64,000 nucleotides of DNA from Branchiostoma belcheri. Its lineage: Eukaryota; Chordata; Leptocardii; Amphioxiformes; Branchiostomatidae. The notes under the pieces are model-generated. The model searched no databases. It worked only from the letters and a program-made list of their open reading frames with translations, and had not been told where the DNA came from. The first letter of the stretch is position 1. Each line of letters begins with the position of its first letter. Where the stretch lies: positions 2,719,515-2,783,514 of the forward strand of contig NW_017803943.1 of NCBI RefSeq assembly GCF_001625305.1, read 5' to 3'. This document shows, in pieces, positions 35,501-47,500 of the stretch. A program made the translations under genes and the position numbers.

Positions 35501-38500
35501 CAAGTTTCTTTTCGAACCTCCTGTACATGTGTTTCAGATCTCCTGTGTGGTTACTGTTGTAAATATTTGATGTAAATCTTTCTGACCTTATCCACTTTAC
35601 CCTCAACATCAGGCCTCAAGGGTGGTACTAGTATAAAGTAAAGCATTCAAGGTGAAATTATGGATAATACAAAGATGCCAGCCGAGTAGCGAACTCATAA
35701 ACTCGGTTTCAAAAACAGGCAAAATGAATAGTAACATAGTAACGACATAAATCGTTGACCACCCCTCTTCGAATTGGTATTTTAGTCGACGCTAGGGACA
35801 AATGGTACAGATTTTATACGTCCACATCCACACGTACGCCAAGCACAGTAATGAGCCATTGTAAAGTTATCTTTAACCGGGTCAAACCCAAAGCTTCTTT
35901 TCGCGTAATCTCCAAGCAGATCTTTTGGTGTGTGCAAAGACAGAATCAATTTGCCCAGGCTCACTGTATCCACGGTGGCTAAATGGCAACCGTGTGGCCA
36001 ATGGACACAGCCGCTGCAAATTTAATTTTGTCTTTTCACCTACCAAAAGATCTGCTTGGAGATTACTTTTCCCGACCTTGGTTGAGCCGATTATTCTTCT
36101 GCGTCAACAAAGGTGATCATCCTGTCCTTAGAGCCTCTTTCGGTCATGTTCAACCACCACAAACATTGGGTAACCACATTCTGATCTCCAAGCAGCAGAT
36201 GTTATAGGCGTGTTTTTATGATGACATTTTTGTATGTCTTTCTAGTAGTCCATAGTAGTAGGGTTTACAACATGGTACGGACTAAAGCTTGAAAGAAAAC
36301 ATTCGGCACTGGACGAAAAGTGGGAATGGTCAATGGCAATAGACGCCAGATAGGTTTGGTAAAAGTTGCTTTGGCATTTGATGATTTCGGCAAACATTAT
36401 CAGACGTGCCTGTCAGACTTAGACGTACCTGGGATATAATCACGTAATAACTAAAATAACCCATTGGGCTAGGTGTACAGGGCTCACTCTACAAAAAGTG
36501 CCCCGTCAGATGTGCCCCAGAATGTGATGTTTAGGTGTCTGTGGCATGTTGACATAACGACACGCACATCTACCGCACACAAACATCTGTCCCAAGGACG
36601 TCGTTCACGCCTCTAAACATAACATACAAACCACAACAACTCAATTAGACACAATTAACTTGTATCATTACCGATTATCCGTGAAACGTGTCGTTTTGGG
36701 AAGATATTGTAGGGTCATTTCGATTGGGTGTATTTATGTTTATGTTTAACCTAATCTAGAGATACAGTTGTCATCAGAAGCAATTAAGACACAAATTAAT
36801 GTCCCCATCCCTCGTCACTCAAAAATATGCCATAAACATGTTGTTTTCGGGGGACAGACTTACTTAGCTGAAAATCGTCCCTCGTTTTCGTAAATTCATA
36901 TGTATGGCATTAAAAAATAAGTTTGAGGATGTATATCATTCGGCAATGGACGTCTTCTATTCGTTTGTATGCTGTATCGGCGCAACGGTGCGGCGCAGTC
37001 CATATCTTTTAACGTTATCACAGTATAACAGTGTCGGTTGTCAGAAACTGTTGAGTTATAACAAATGATAGATGGTTTGGGGTTCGTAATGTTGTTTTCA
37101 ACATATTGGATGAATACAAAACATGGCTAGCTTCTGCATACTTGATGCGACGGATAAAAATCTGATGCCGAATTATTTTTTCAAACAGACTGTAACAGAA
37201 CAAAGACCTAAGATTTAAGACAGATTTTTTCCATATAAAAAAGACAGCTAAACTTTGCAGGACACAGGCATGGCTGTCTCAAAAATGCCCAGAGATTATG
37301 ATCGTGCAACGATCGTAGGACTATCGTAAGACTCGTGTAGGCCTAGGGGATCCGATATTACATGTAGCGTTATATGGGTGCATTCAAAGTTTATGTGCAC
37401 TGTAGTATATCCATAAGAGGGCAAAAGGCTGCTATAAGACGGAAACTCTCATGCCTTTACAGGAAGGAAAACCGGGAGGGGGTGATTTTTCAAATTGATA
37501 AAAACCGCCACAGCGTTTATCTGAACTTGGCAGTCAGGCAGCGCCTAGGAACGAAGGCAGGAAGTCTCTAGATATTCTCCCTCGCTGCTTACAGATTATT
37601 ATTTTTCTCTGACAATGCAAATATTACGCCATGCTTCAGTGGGTATTAAAGCAACATAGGCTACCGTTTACATGAGAGTGACAAATTGTACTTGGGTACG
37701 GCCCAAACTGAACATTTTATGTAGGCGCCGTGAAAGTCCCACATGTATGTTTTCAGACAAACATACCGACTATGATGTTCACATAGACCTACAAACACTC
37801 CAGTCTGCCAAGAGAAAAGGTATGGGGAAGAGAAATATTTTCGGTTCCCCCGCCTTTCTGAAGGGGGGCATTGTTTCCCCTGGTGCGGAACTCTGGAGAG
37901 AGGAACAACACGCTAGGAGTGGAACTCGTTAAAGTGTGTGTTTGTTTTTTCGGTGTTTTAAGTGATGTCCAAACTGTGCTAATCCCAGTCGGTGCATAGC
38001 TGAGGTCTGATGGTAAACAGTGGTTTAAGTCTCTGTATATGTCTGGTCTTGTCTTGATAACGGCGAGTTCACACTTGTCGTGGGCTGTCGTGCAATTTTC
38101 ATTTAAACAGGCTGTGACGCAACAACCACCGACAAGGATCTTTTTCCGTAAAAAGACGGTTGAATTCGTGCTGCACGTACGCGCACGATTGTTCCAATAA
38201 TGCCCTCATCTTGCGCTTATTGTACGACGATCTTACGACAATCGCAAGACATTATGACCGGGCCCTGAAAACCAGAGCTCGGTTCTAGTTCCATAAACTC
38301 GTGCTGACACGCGGTCTGTTCTGTAAAATCACTCGCCGCACAGAGACACCGAAAAATAGATTAACGTTATCCTCTAGTTGAGTAAGGATATGATTGACAT
38401 TGACCCTAACGTAATTTCCAGTTTTACGTTAATAGCATTGACATTATTAACATCGATTCTGAATCTGAAAGTCTATAAATCAGCAACTGAATATCTTTAC

Positions 38501-41500
38501 TCAAGTTGAAGTGATTCGATTCTCTGCAACCGCCGGCAGCAACTTTAAAGTAAATACGGCATACGCCTTAGTATGTGTGCTCTAGAAAGGCAGTTTCTAA
38601 CAGCTGGAATAGCCTGGTTACCAAACATATTTGCAGAAAGTACAAAGAGGCTTCGGCAGCTACTAAGTATTAAAATCAGTCTGGTAACCAGGCTAGAGCT
38701 GAGACGTTAGATCGCTGTTTTGTGCTGCATTTCTTGACGCCTTTGTGTCCGGCTTTAGCTAAGAGAAACATACAAAGAACACAAGACACTGCTTCCTGTA
38801 CAAATAGTTTTGCCTTCATGACTAATGCTGTGTATCCTGGCACTGTGGAAGGGTAGAGTGGATACAGTGTACACTTAGGAGACTAGCGGTAGACAATATT
38901 TCACTTGTGTGCTGCATGGGTCGAAGCACCACACAATCATTTCAAGCATCTCTATATCGTCCCACAATTTAGGCTTTACAGATAAAGCTGCCATGTTACC
39001 ACCTACGTTTGTTATGGTCGCTCTGTCCACTAATTTATTATATCCTGTTTCATTATGTTTCACAGCAAGAAGGTTCGTAAACCTAATGTTGCCACTATCA
39101 TATATTCTGTACTCAGGTTGCCGCCTACATATATTCTGTAAGTCGGATGACTTTAACCATACATGTATTTAGCTTTGTTCGATCTTAGTCGTAGTAGACT
39201 ATACGAAAGTTCCTGTACCTTTGTCGAGTCAATAAAGAAGCTTTGAATCCGTTAAAGAGTCATTGCAGAAGAATGTCATGTCAGATTTGAGAGATCTGTG
39301 CGGCTGTGCCCCGTGGGAATGGGACGTTTGTCCCTTTTGTTTATGCTTGTTTTTCTTACCCGAAACACTAATGAGGGCGGCAATAGGCTATTTTTACAGC
39401 TAGTGTGACGCAGGATTCTGTCGGTTATGTAGGGCGATGTGAGGGCCTCGGGCGGTGTTCGACAGGTTATGCACAGTGTGACCTGTTCTGTAGAAACGAA
39501 TAGATACAATCTCTCATTGTTGTTTACATCATTGTAATGATCTCTATAATCTGCCCTATAACGCGTTGTATCACTCAAAAACTGTCAAGATCATTCCTCT
39601 TCGTTATAAACTTGTGGAGAAGTTTTCTAACTTTGAAACCTGGCGACTTTTTCGTCAGATTGTCGAAGATTTCGTACGTACGCATTCGGTGGGGTCAGGG
39701 GTCAATTACCGACATGGATAATTTTGCCCAATGACCCGGTAAGAGTCGCATTATGTCGGATGAACGCACAAAATCGCATGGATTCCTCGGGTACAGCTTG
39801 TGAGGTGAACTTTTGACAAATGTGTCGTAAAGTTTCGACTATCAGTCAAACTGACAAAGACGGTGGCAAATGAGTGTAAGGACGTCATTAATGTCGTCAT
39901 CATTGAGGATAATAAATTACTTCTGAACGGTTTACTTTCTTGAGGACACCTTTGGGGTTTTCCTCATCACCGTTCAGTGTTGTTTTTGCCTAATAGTTTA
40001 ATCTTTCCAATTAATGGATAGACTCTATAACGGAAAGACCAATAATAGTCCAGTGATTAAGTGTTTTGAATTAAGAAAATTGGGTGTGGATAACATGAAT
40101 AGGTTGGCAGATCAGTTTACTACCATGTTTATTGTACCTCGTGAATTAACTTAACGTTTCAGAACGAAATTGTCTGCTCATTGAACCGTTATAATTATGT
40201 TCATGACATGGCAGTAATTCTATTTATCTAAGCTATCAAGAAAATTTATGACAACCTTTTTAAATGACCCACTAACGTAGTGACATTAACGTTCTCTCGT
40301 GCAAAATGTGACTAAAGACCCCCATAGCAGCCTCTTGTTTTTCTTGTTTATGCCCTGCAGCTTCCATGACGCAAACGCGCAGAAGAAAATGTTTGAGCAT
40401 ACAAAATGATCGCTTTGTAATTGGGCCCTGGGGTGCCTCCAACACAATCGAGGTGCCGTGACTACATATGTGCGGTCCGACACAGGGAATTTTTCACCTG
40501 TCTGAATTATTTATCATCAACGCATATGCATTGTCAGAAACAACGTTGTATATTATAAAGATGAGATGTTTTGGTTCCTTTGTGGGCTTGTTTCGTATCG
40601 TTTGCAGTCATATTTCGTGAGAATGATAGTCTTCCTAGTGTACGTCTATGAATCAAGTTTGTAATTGGAATGAAGTAATATAACTTACGGGCGTATTTCG
40701 TGACTGCAACTTGTTCTCATATCTAATAATAAAGCCACTTCTAAAACGCCTTTGGCCAAACTAGAACAGTCCTCTCATTTCCTCAGACCGTGGATGGTGA
40801 TTATGTTGTTTCAGCTTCTCAAAACAGGCTCTTCTTGGATGCTGGGGTCTCTGTTCCGGGTCGCTGATCAAGGGATAGGGGTTCGAGTCCCACACTTTTC
40901 TTGACAGCTTCTGCTTTCTATCAATCTCCAAACACGGGACCATCTGAAGGCAATGTTGTCGCATTCACTAGAAAAATTTTAAGAATTTGCCCAACATGTC
41001 CAAGTTCGGGAACCACAAGACACGTAGGTTAACCCAGGGGATTTTCACTCCATTTTTTAGGTATTTCGCAACGAAATCGATACGAATTGTAAATCATGAT
41101 GGCACAGATAGAAGTAAGGACATCTTGGCTCCAGAAATGGCTGGTAATGAATAACCGAAGGACATAAAAAACTTAAAAGCGTCCAAACACAAGACCTTAC
41201 CGGTTACCTAGCAGGGATAACTCGTTTACTTTGTTAAGTGGAGAAGAAGCGAGTTAAGTACATCTACCATCTGTCAGAAAAGTGATCAAAAGTGCGTTTA
41301 TTTTTAGCGACCAGGTAACAGGAGAGGACTTATCCGATCCTTTATTGTTATTACTAGACACTATCTCATTTCATGCGTGGTTGGGAACATTGTCTGTTAT
41401 CTATGTTTCCATACCGCAAGGCTCACAGCTCTGGAGATACGGCCGTGTGACGTTCTATGCAAATCCTTGCAAATCCACCCTCCCCCTTTCGGAAATATGC

Positions 41501-44500
41501 TCTTTTTTAATATTCCAACATGTAATCATAAGACGTGGTGACGGCACACTCAACAAAGTTTTTTCAACTTATATTAATGCCGCCACCAACAACACAGGGG
41601 ACAATACAGTACTGGTTTACACCCGAGCGAAGTGAGGAAAGTCGAATATGCTCTTTTTGAGAGAGGCGGTGCTCTGACTTTTCTGTGCAGCTGTTATGAC
41701 TTGATGACCTGTCACTCTTTGTAACTCACTTTATCTTTTGACCCAACTGCTGTTGTATACAACCTCACAGCAACAACCACTAATACTGTGGTCGTCATCT
41801 ATGCAGTGTTTTTCATTAAATATTCACGACATGGTTTAACACCAGCTCAGTCATGTCCTGGAGTGTTTGGGTCTGTAATTCCCTACTTACGTTGTTCATT
41901 TTGACGTCAAATCGCGCCGACACATGCAATATTAATATCAGGATTTTTACAAGTGACGTCATGTGCAGAATTAGTAGTGTTTTCCAGATTTAAAGAACGG
42001 TTTAGGGTTCGGTCACGTAGGTAGAGCAATCGCCGTATGGTCTAAAATCTAAGGGCATTCGTGGGTAGTCGTGCATGTATCCTGCAAAATTCAGTTGTCT
42101 TCTTGCGAAAAAGGCTGTCTTAGATGCTTGATTAGTTCTATCTTAGCCTGCTAGAAACTTCAAAACCGTACGTCGACCTACGAATGTCACCAAGCCGTTC
42201 GTTTCATACATGTGGTTGGCAAATATGGCGGCTGCACAAACGTACGCGTAATAGTGTTGTGTTGTCTGTCACTAAAACACCAGACTTTCCACCGCGATGT
42301 GTGATCAAACAGCCCCTTTCTTTGCACAACACGGGAAGAGCCCTGTGCTGAAATATGGGCCCATCGTGTGGGAGTTATTAGTGCCTGTTTGTTGAACATA
42401 CCTCCGTCACATGACAACATCTTACTAATGTCAACAGGACTAAAGGTGCTGTTTGGTGGCAGTAGACGGGAAATGTAAAGTTGACGCGATGTTTTAACAG
42501 TTAAAACGTGTTTGAAGAGTCATTGAAGCATGTTTCAAAGAGCGTAATTAGTAATTAAATGGCAAAACATTGCTTGCTTGATGCTAGGCAAATTTGCAAA
42601 ATAAGTCATGATACTGTGCATGTAATTACAGAATGTATATTTTGTCCTTCCGTTGACTTTTCACCCCCAAAGCAAGACCGTTTACTTGTATTGATACCGA
42701 GTGTTGAGTGCTGTAGTCGCGACTGTTTCTAATGAAGAATCTAATCTAAACCGCAATGTACCGGATTTAACCGGTACGTAACCGCAATTCTGGTAATGTT
42801 TGTCAGATCTAGGCTGACTAGATACAAATCGCCTATTCTGTGATGGTGTACGTGAGTGTGTACATGTAAGCACATGTCAGTGGACTTGAGCTGTCTTATT
42901 GTATGTAGGGGTGCTATCCGGACCTACTAGTGACAAAATAAAAGGATCCAAAAGTCATTGAGTACGCCGTACATTGTAATTTTAGGAGGCTACGGAGTCT
43001 CAAGCCTTCCATTGCTATTTTGCGTTATCGATTTAACGACATTAACTGAAATCGCTAATTATCTAATCCAGATCTTCACGCTAGAATTAATGAGTAGGAT
43101 ACGGAGATAACCGCTGTCCCAGTGGAATACGGGCGGACGGAAAGGGTAGTTGCCCTGTCCTTGGTGCTGACGGGGTGTCATAGACGTAGCCTCCTGTGCA
43201 GACGTTCTAGCGTGCATTGTTACTTTGTACGTGCGAGCGGTTTCTTTTCGGGGGTGAGGATGATATATTGGGGAGAAATGTAGATCTGTATAGTATAGAA
43301 CTGTATCGTGGGGAGAGCTGAGATGACACAGAATCCCGTGAGAGTCTCCCGTGCAGACTTTCTAGCGGACAGCATTTGTTTTTACGTACGGGCGCGGCTA
43401 GAGCGCGGTGGTATCTTTTCGGTGTGAGAGGGATATATGCAGGAGGGTAGGGTGGAGCTTAGATGACACAGTAGACTATGATAGCCTCCTGCGTAGTCTT
43501 TCGGGGGGAGGGGGGTACTGCTCTCCCCTCGATACAGCTCTCCCACCGAAAAGCGAAAAGAAACCGCCGCGCTCTAGCCACGCTTGTAGAAACAAAAGCT
43601 ACCTACCAGATAGTCTGCACAGGAGGCTATCATCTCTGCTTTGTCAGTCAATATACCCTAGCTAGGAATTCGCCTTATCCACAAAATCCCACGTATTCTA
43701 TAACCACCGGTACCATTTCCCCCGATTTGTTTATTTTGAAGAACCCATAGTTACGGTTCCAAGCCCAAAATAAAGAGATTAGCAAGGAAGATATGAGCGA
43801 GTAAATACCAGTGTAGGCGTAATTGTATGTATTAAGAACGCTAACGTAGAATCAAAGAAACAGCGATAACCCAGAATTACTTCTGTCACAACGTAAGAGA
43901 AGTTTTTCACCGACACAACATTTGCTTCACGCCTGACTTCGGGCTATTGGGAGGTTGTATGTAACGTTACGTCTGATCGACGACGTACCACAAAATCCTT
44001 ATGTTGTAGGATACACATTTTCATGGTAGTTTTATACATTTCATGGCTTTTTAATTCTAATCGTGGATGAGATAGTATACCAACAGGGCTAGTCTAGATC
44101 TCTATCAGACTTTTTGGCCAAATACGTACGCTGTTCAATTTGTCAGATGGACATAAAGTTACATGCTTACTTACATAGTCTCTACCAGGCTTCTTAGGCT
44201 GCTGGAGAAAATATGTGGCCAATGCCTGCATCACTTATTTTCCTGGAAGCCTTAGGATCCTGATATAGACTAGCCTATAGGGCCAATCGCGAAAGTTTGT
44301 CGCACAGGTGAAAGATTTTCTCACGGCCCAGGCATCTCCCATCCTCTCACCAAGAACGATCCTTGCTTTAACCTTTGGTCCGCTAAGCCCCTGCAGGTGG
44401 TTCGGTTCGGTCGTCTGGTAGCGCCACAAACTCGCGCCAACAGATGTATCATTTGCATGGCGCGACATTCGCGACCTCCGATTCTTTGTGTTGGTCGTTA

Positions 44501-47500
44501 GCCAGTCTCGCGCCAAAGTGATTTGTCTCTGGAGGTGACGTCATTGTTTTGGTTCTCTTAGTGGAGGTAAATTTGCCGCCAAACTGGCACAGAAGGTGTT
44601 GACGGTGGTTTGTCAAGGTTACGAAAGTTCAAAAGCTTGCCTAGGAAGTCGTAAGGGCCTTTTTTTAGGTCTGATGTTTTCTTAAAGGAACCGAAGTGTT
44701 TTGTTTGGGAAGAAGACAACATAGAATTACGCACTCCAATACATCTATGCCTTAGGCGTTGTGATCGCTTATCTATGCAGACGTCTCAAGAATCTAAACA
44801 GATAACAAACGATCCTGCTTTTCTGAAAGAAAGCAAGAATCTTTGCCAAGCATCATCGGACACTCTAAAAAGGGAGAAAGTGATGTTTTGTTACGTTGAT
44901 TAAAGTGATTAAAGGTGGATTTTCATGTGAAAGTGTCTTGATTTCCACACGCCATAGCATGTGGGAAATATTCAGGTGGAGAGAAACTATTCGCCTAGAT
45001 TTCTTCCATGAATACCTCGTAGTCAATCAGTGTTATATCGTACCGCTGTGAAGTCACCAAAACGGCGCCCGACATCCTGACACAAACCTGTGCGACTTGT
45101 CTCGCACTTTTGAAGTATTTTGTCGACATGTCAGCAAACATTGAAGTTGTTCCTCCCATAACTTGTCCACGACTCGCCATGAGGTTGTTGAGGTAAACAT
45201 CTTAAACGATATGTTGATATAAGCCTGGATGTGGAATGTGTATAAGCCTGGATGTGAAATGTGTAAATGTATGTGTGTTTGAAATGATGTGAGGAACAAG
45301 GTACAAGAAAGGCAAGTCTATAGGTCATGGTACCTTCGTGTTTCTGAGAGCATGGAGCTCTAAAATGATACCCGTTTATAGCTCCATGCTTGGAGAAAGA
45401 GAAACAAGCTTAAACCCCGTGTTACACTTAAACACAGTGAAAGCTTTTGACATTGCCGTATACCCTTCTTAAAATAACAGAGGTTCCTAAAGAATCTATG
45501 GTTGCAATTGAAGTTCCATCGTTATACTTATACTAACATAACTTTTGTTGCGTTTTTTTTTTCTTTCTGCAGTGATCCTTTTCCCAACTGTCACATCTGG
45601 GGCTTCATCTTGTGCCGGGTCGCCATGTTTGAACAACGGCACATGCGTACCAGTGACCCCGTCCTTAGAACATCGCAGCTCGCTACCCATCATCCTCTCG
45701 TGTCCCATGGGCTGGATCCGGCAGGGAGGGTCCTGTTACAAGTTTCACATCAACGACAAGAAGAGTTGGGAGGAGGCGAGGCAGACCTGTCGGGGAGAGT
45801 CGTCAGAGCTGGTTTCCATAGAGACGGATCAAGAACACAAGTTCCTCCGGGCGCTGACCGTCAACGGCTTGTACAGCGGTGAGTCTTGTCACCTACTACC
45901 TTAAGATATGTACAAGGTGATAAGGTGATATTATGACTTTCATATTATGACTTTTGATTTCCATGAAACATCACTGTGAAAGTCCTCATAGATCATAGAA
46001 ACATTTCTACCTCACTCATTCACTACGTTTGCTACGTTCTGTACAATAAAGTTGAAAACTTTCGACGCCATGTTGGAAGTAGCGCAAAGCATCGTGGAAC
46101 TGACACGTCACGGTGGGAGGAGGTCAGTATGTTTTTGAGCCAGCCTCGATGCACACAGAGTCCATACGTTGATACATGTACTGAATACTGTATCTACATT
46201 TGAACTTGCTTAGGTCCATGCCATACCAGCAGTATGATCTGCTTCTAGGAACCGTCTCTTAGCTTGTTTTTGGGAAAAAAAGTTTGCGTCAGTAAGGTCA
46301 TTGTCACATTCCAGTTCCTTCACCTCTTCGGACGTTTGTGAAAGAGGTGACAAAATATTCGAAAACCTTTTCCCGGTGTGGCCTCTTGGGTGGTACTTGA
46401 CACATTCGTGCACCCCTCTAAAAGAAACGTTGTCCAATTTACGGCGAAGACGATCCCTTTATTGGTACCATGTATGAGATTTACTGCGAGGTCTTCTAGG
46501 TACATCTAGAACCGGCTTTACACGTCCGTGCAGCCCTTATGGTACACGACTGGGTAATAAGATCCAATAACCCTCACAAGTCGCAGCAAGAAAGTATAAA
46601 AGAGGAGGAATGAGCCAGCGTGACGCCGAGTGATTGCCTGCTATTTGTCGGCCGTTGGAGATGGATGTGCGGACCAAGGCACCACTTAGCGGGTAATCAG
46701 GTGTTTTATATGTGCAGAAAACCAAGGACGGCGTTTGGGACATGTGATTCTTCTTTTCTTAGTTATCGATGTGTTCGAGAAAGAGTGCGACCTCAATCTA
46801 AAAAGTTACCATTTCAATAGAATTTTAGTTATTCCTTACCAGGACAGACATTATTCTTATGGGTGGCAATTCAGGGAGAACTTTCGTACACAAGGGATCT
46901 GTATTTACCTTAGCATCTAACGCATATATGAAGAACGAACGTGCTTATTCTATTGGAAGATAGGGAAAAGTTGAACTTGAAACAGGGGAAAAGTTGAAGC
47001 AAAAAGTTTAGATTTTTCTCTGAGGAAGACATATTGGGATGAGCAAAAAGGGGTGACCCAAAAGAAAGACAGCTTCAAGATTTAATCGATACAAGCTAAT
47101 GACTCATTTTTCATTCATCGTCACCTCCCATACATCATGCGGTTTCGGCAAAATGAGAATCGAGCTGTTTGTAACAGAGAAAGAAGCGGAGTGTGGGGTC
47201 CATGAACTTTCGGCAAATATGTTTTACTTAGTAATAATGGAGTCCAATTCTTTTCTCACGACGCTGGCGTATTGTTGGGAGCACTGAGTGTTAACCTAAG
47301 CCTGGTTCGATGAACATCATCCATAACCTGGGACCTAATCTAAATGGAAATTCCGGCCCAGGACGTGACAACACGATCTTGAGTGTAAAGAGATCTAACA
47401 GAACGTGAGGAGATGAACCACCTCGGCGATACACTGGCAAATGAGAGATGGTGGATTCAGGTCCCGTATTGTGAAGCTGTCGGGGGGTCCTTGCCACGGG

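Larger units (their letters stand above)
32506..45572 (+). other. Receptor intron 1 (13 kb)
   Basis: No coding exon with a recognisable domain was found. It is dense in foldback elements (32542, 32915, 33396, 34298, 35905, 38611, 43187, 44176, 45350). The stretch 38.7-43.1 kb shows nothing supportable beyond scattered short repeats. Confidence 0.6.

Noticed and set aside
40830-40905. tRNA-like GGGGTTCGAGTCCC box
   Set aside because: The T-arm-like word is good, but no matching D arm or acceptor stem could be drawn in the right spacing; most likely a SINE trace or chance.
44995-45180. 61-codon minus-strand ORF with protein-like composition
   Set aside because: No recognised motif, no splice context and short; open by chance cannot be excluded.
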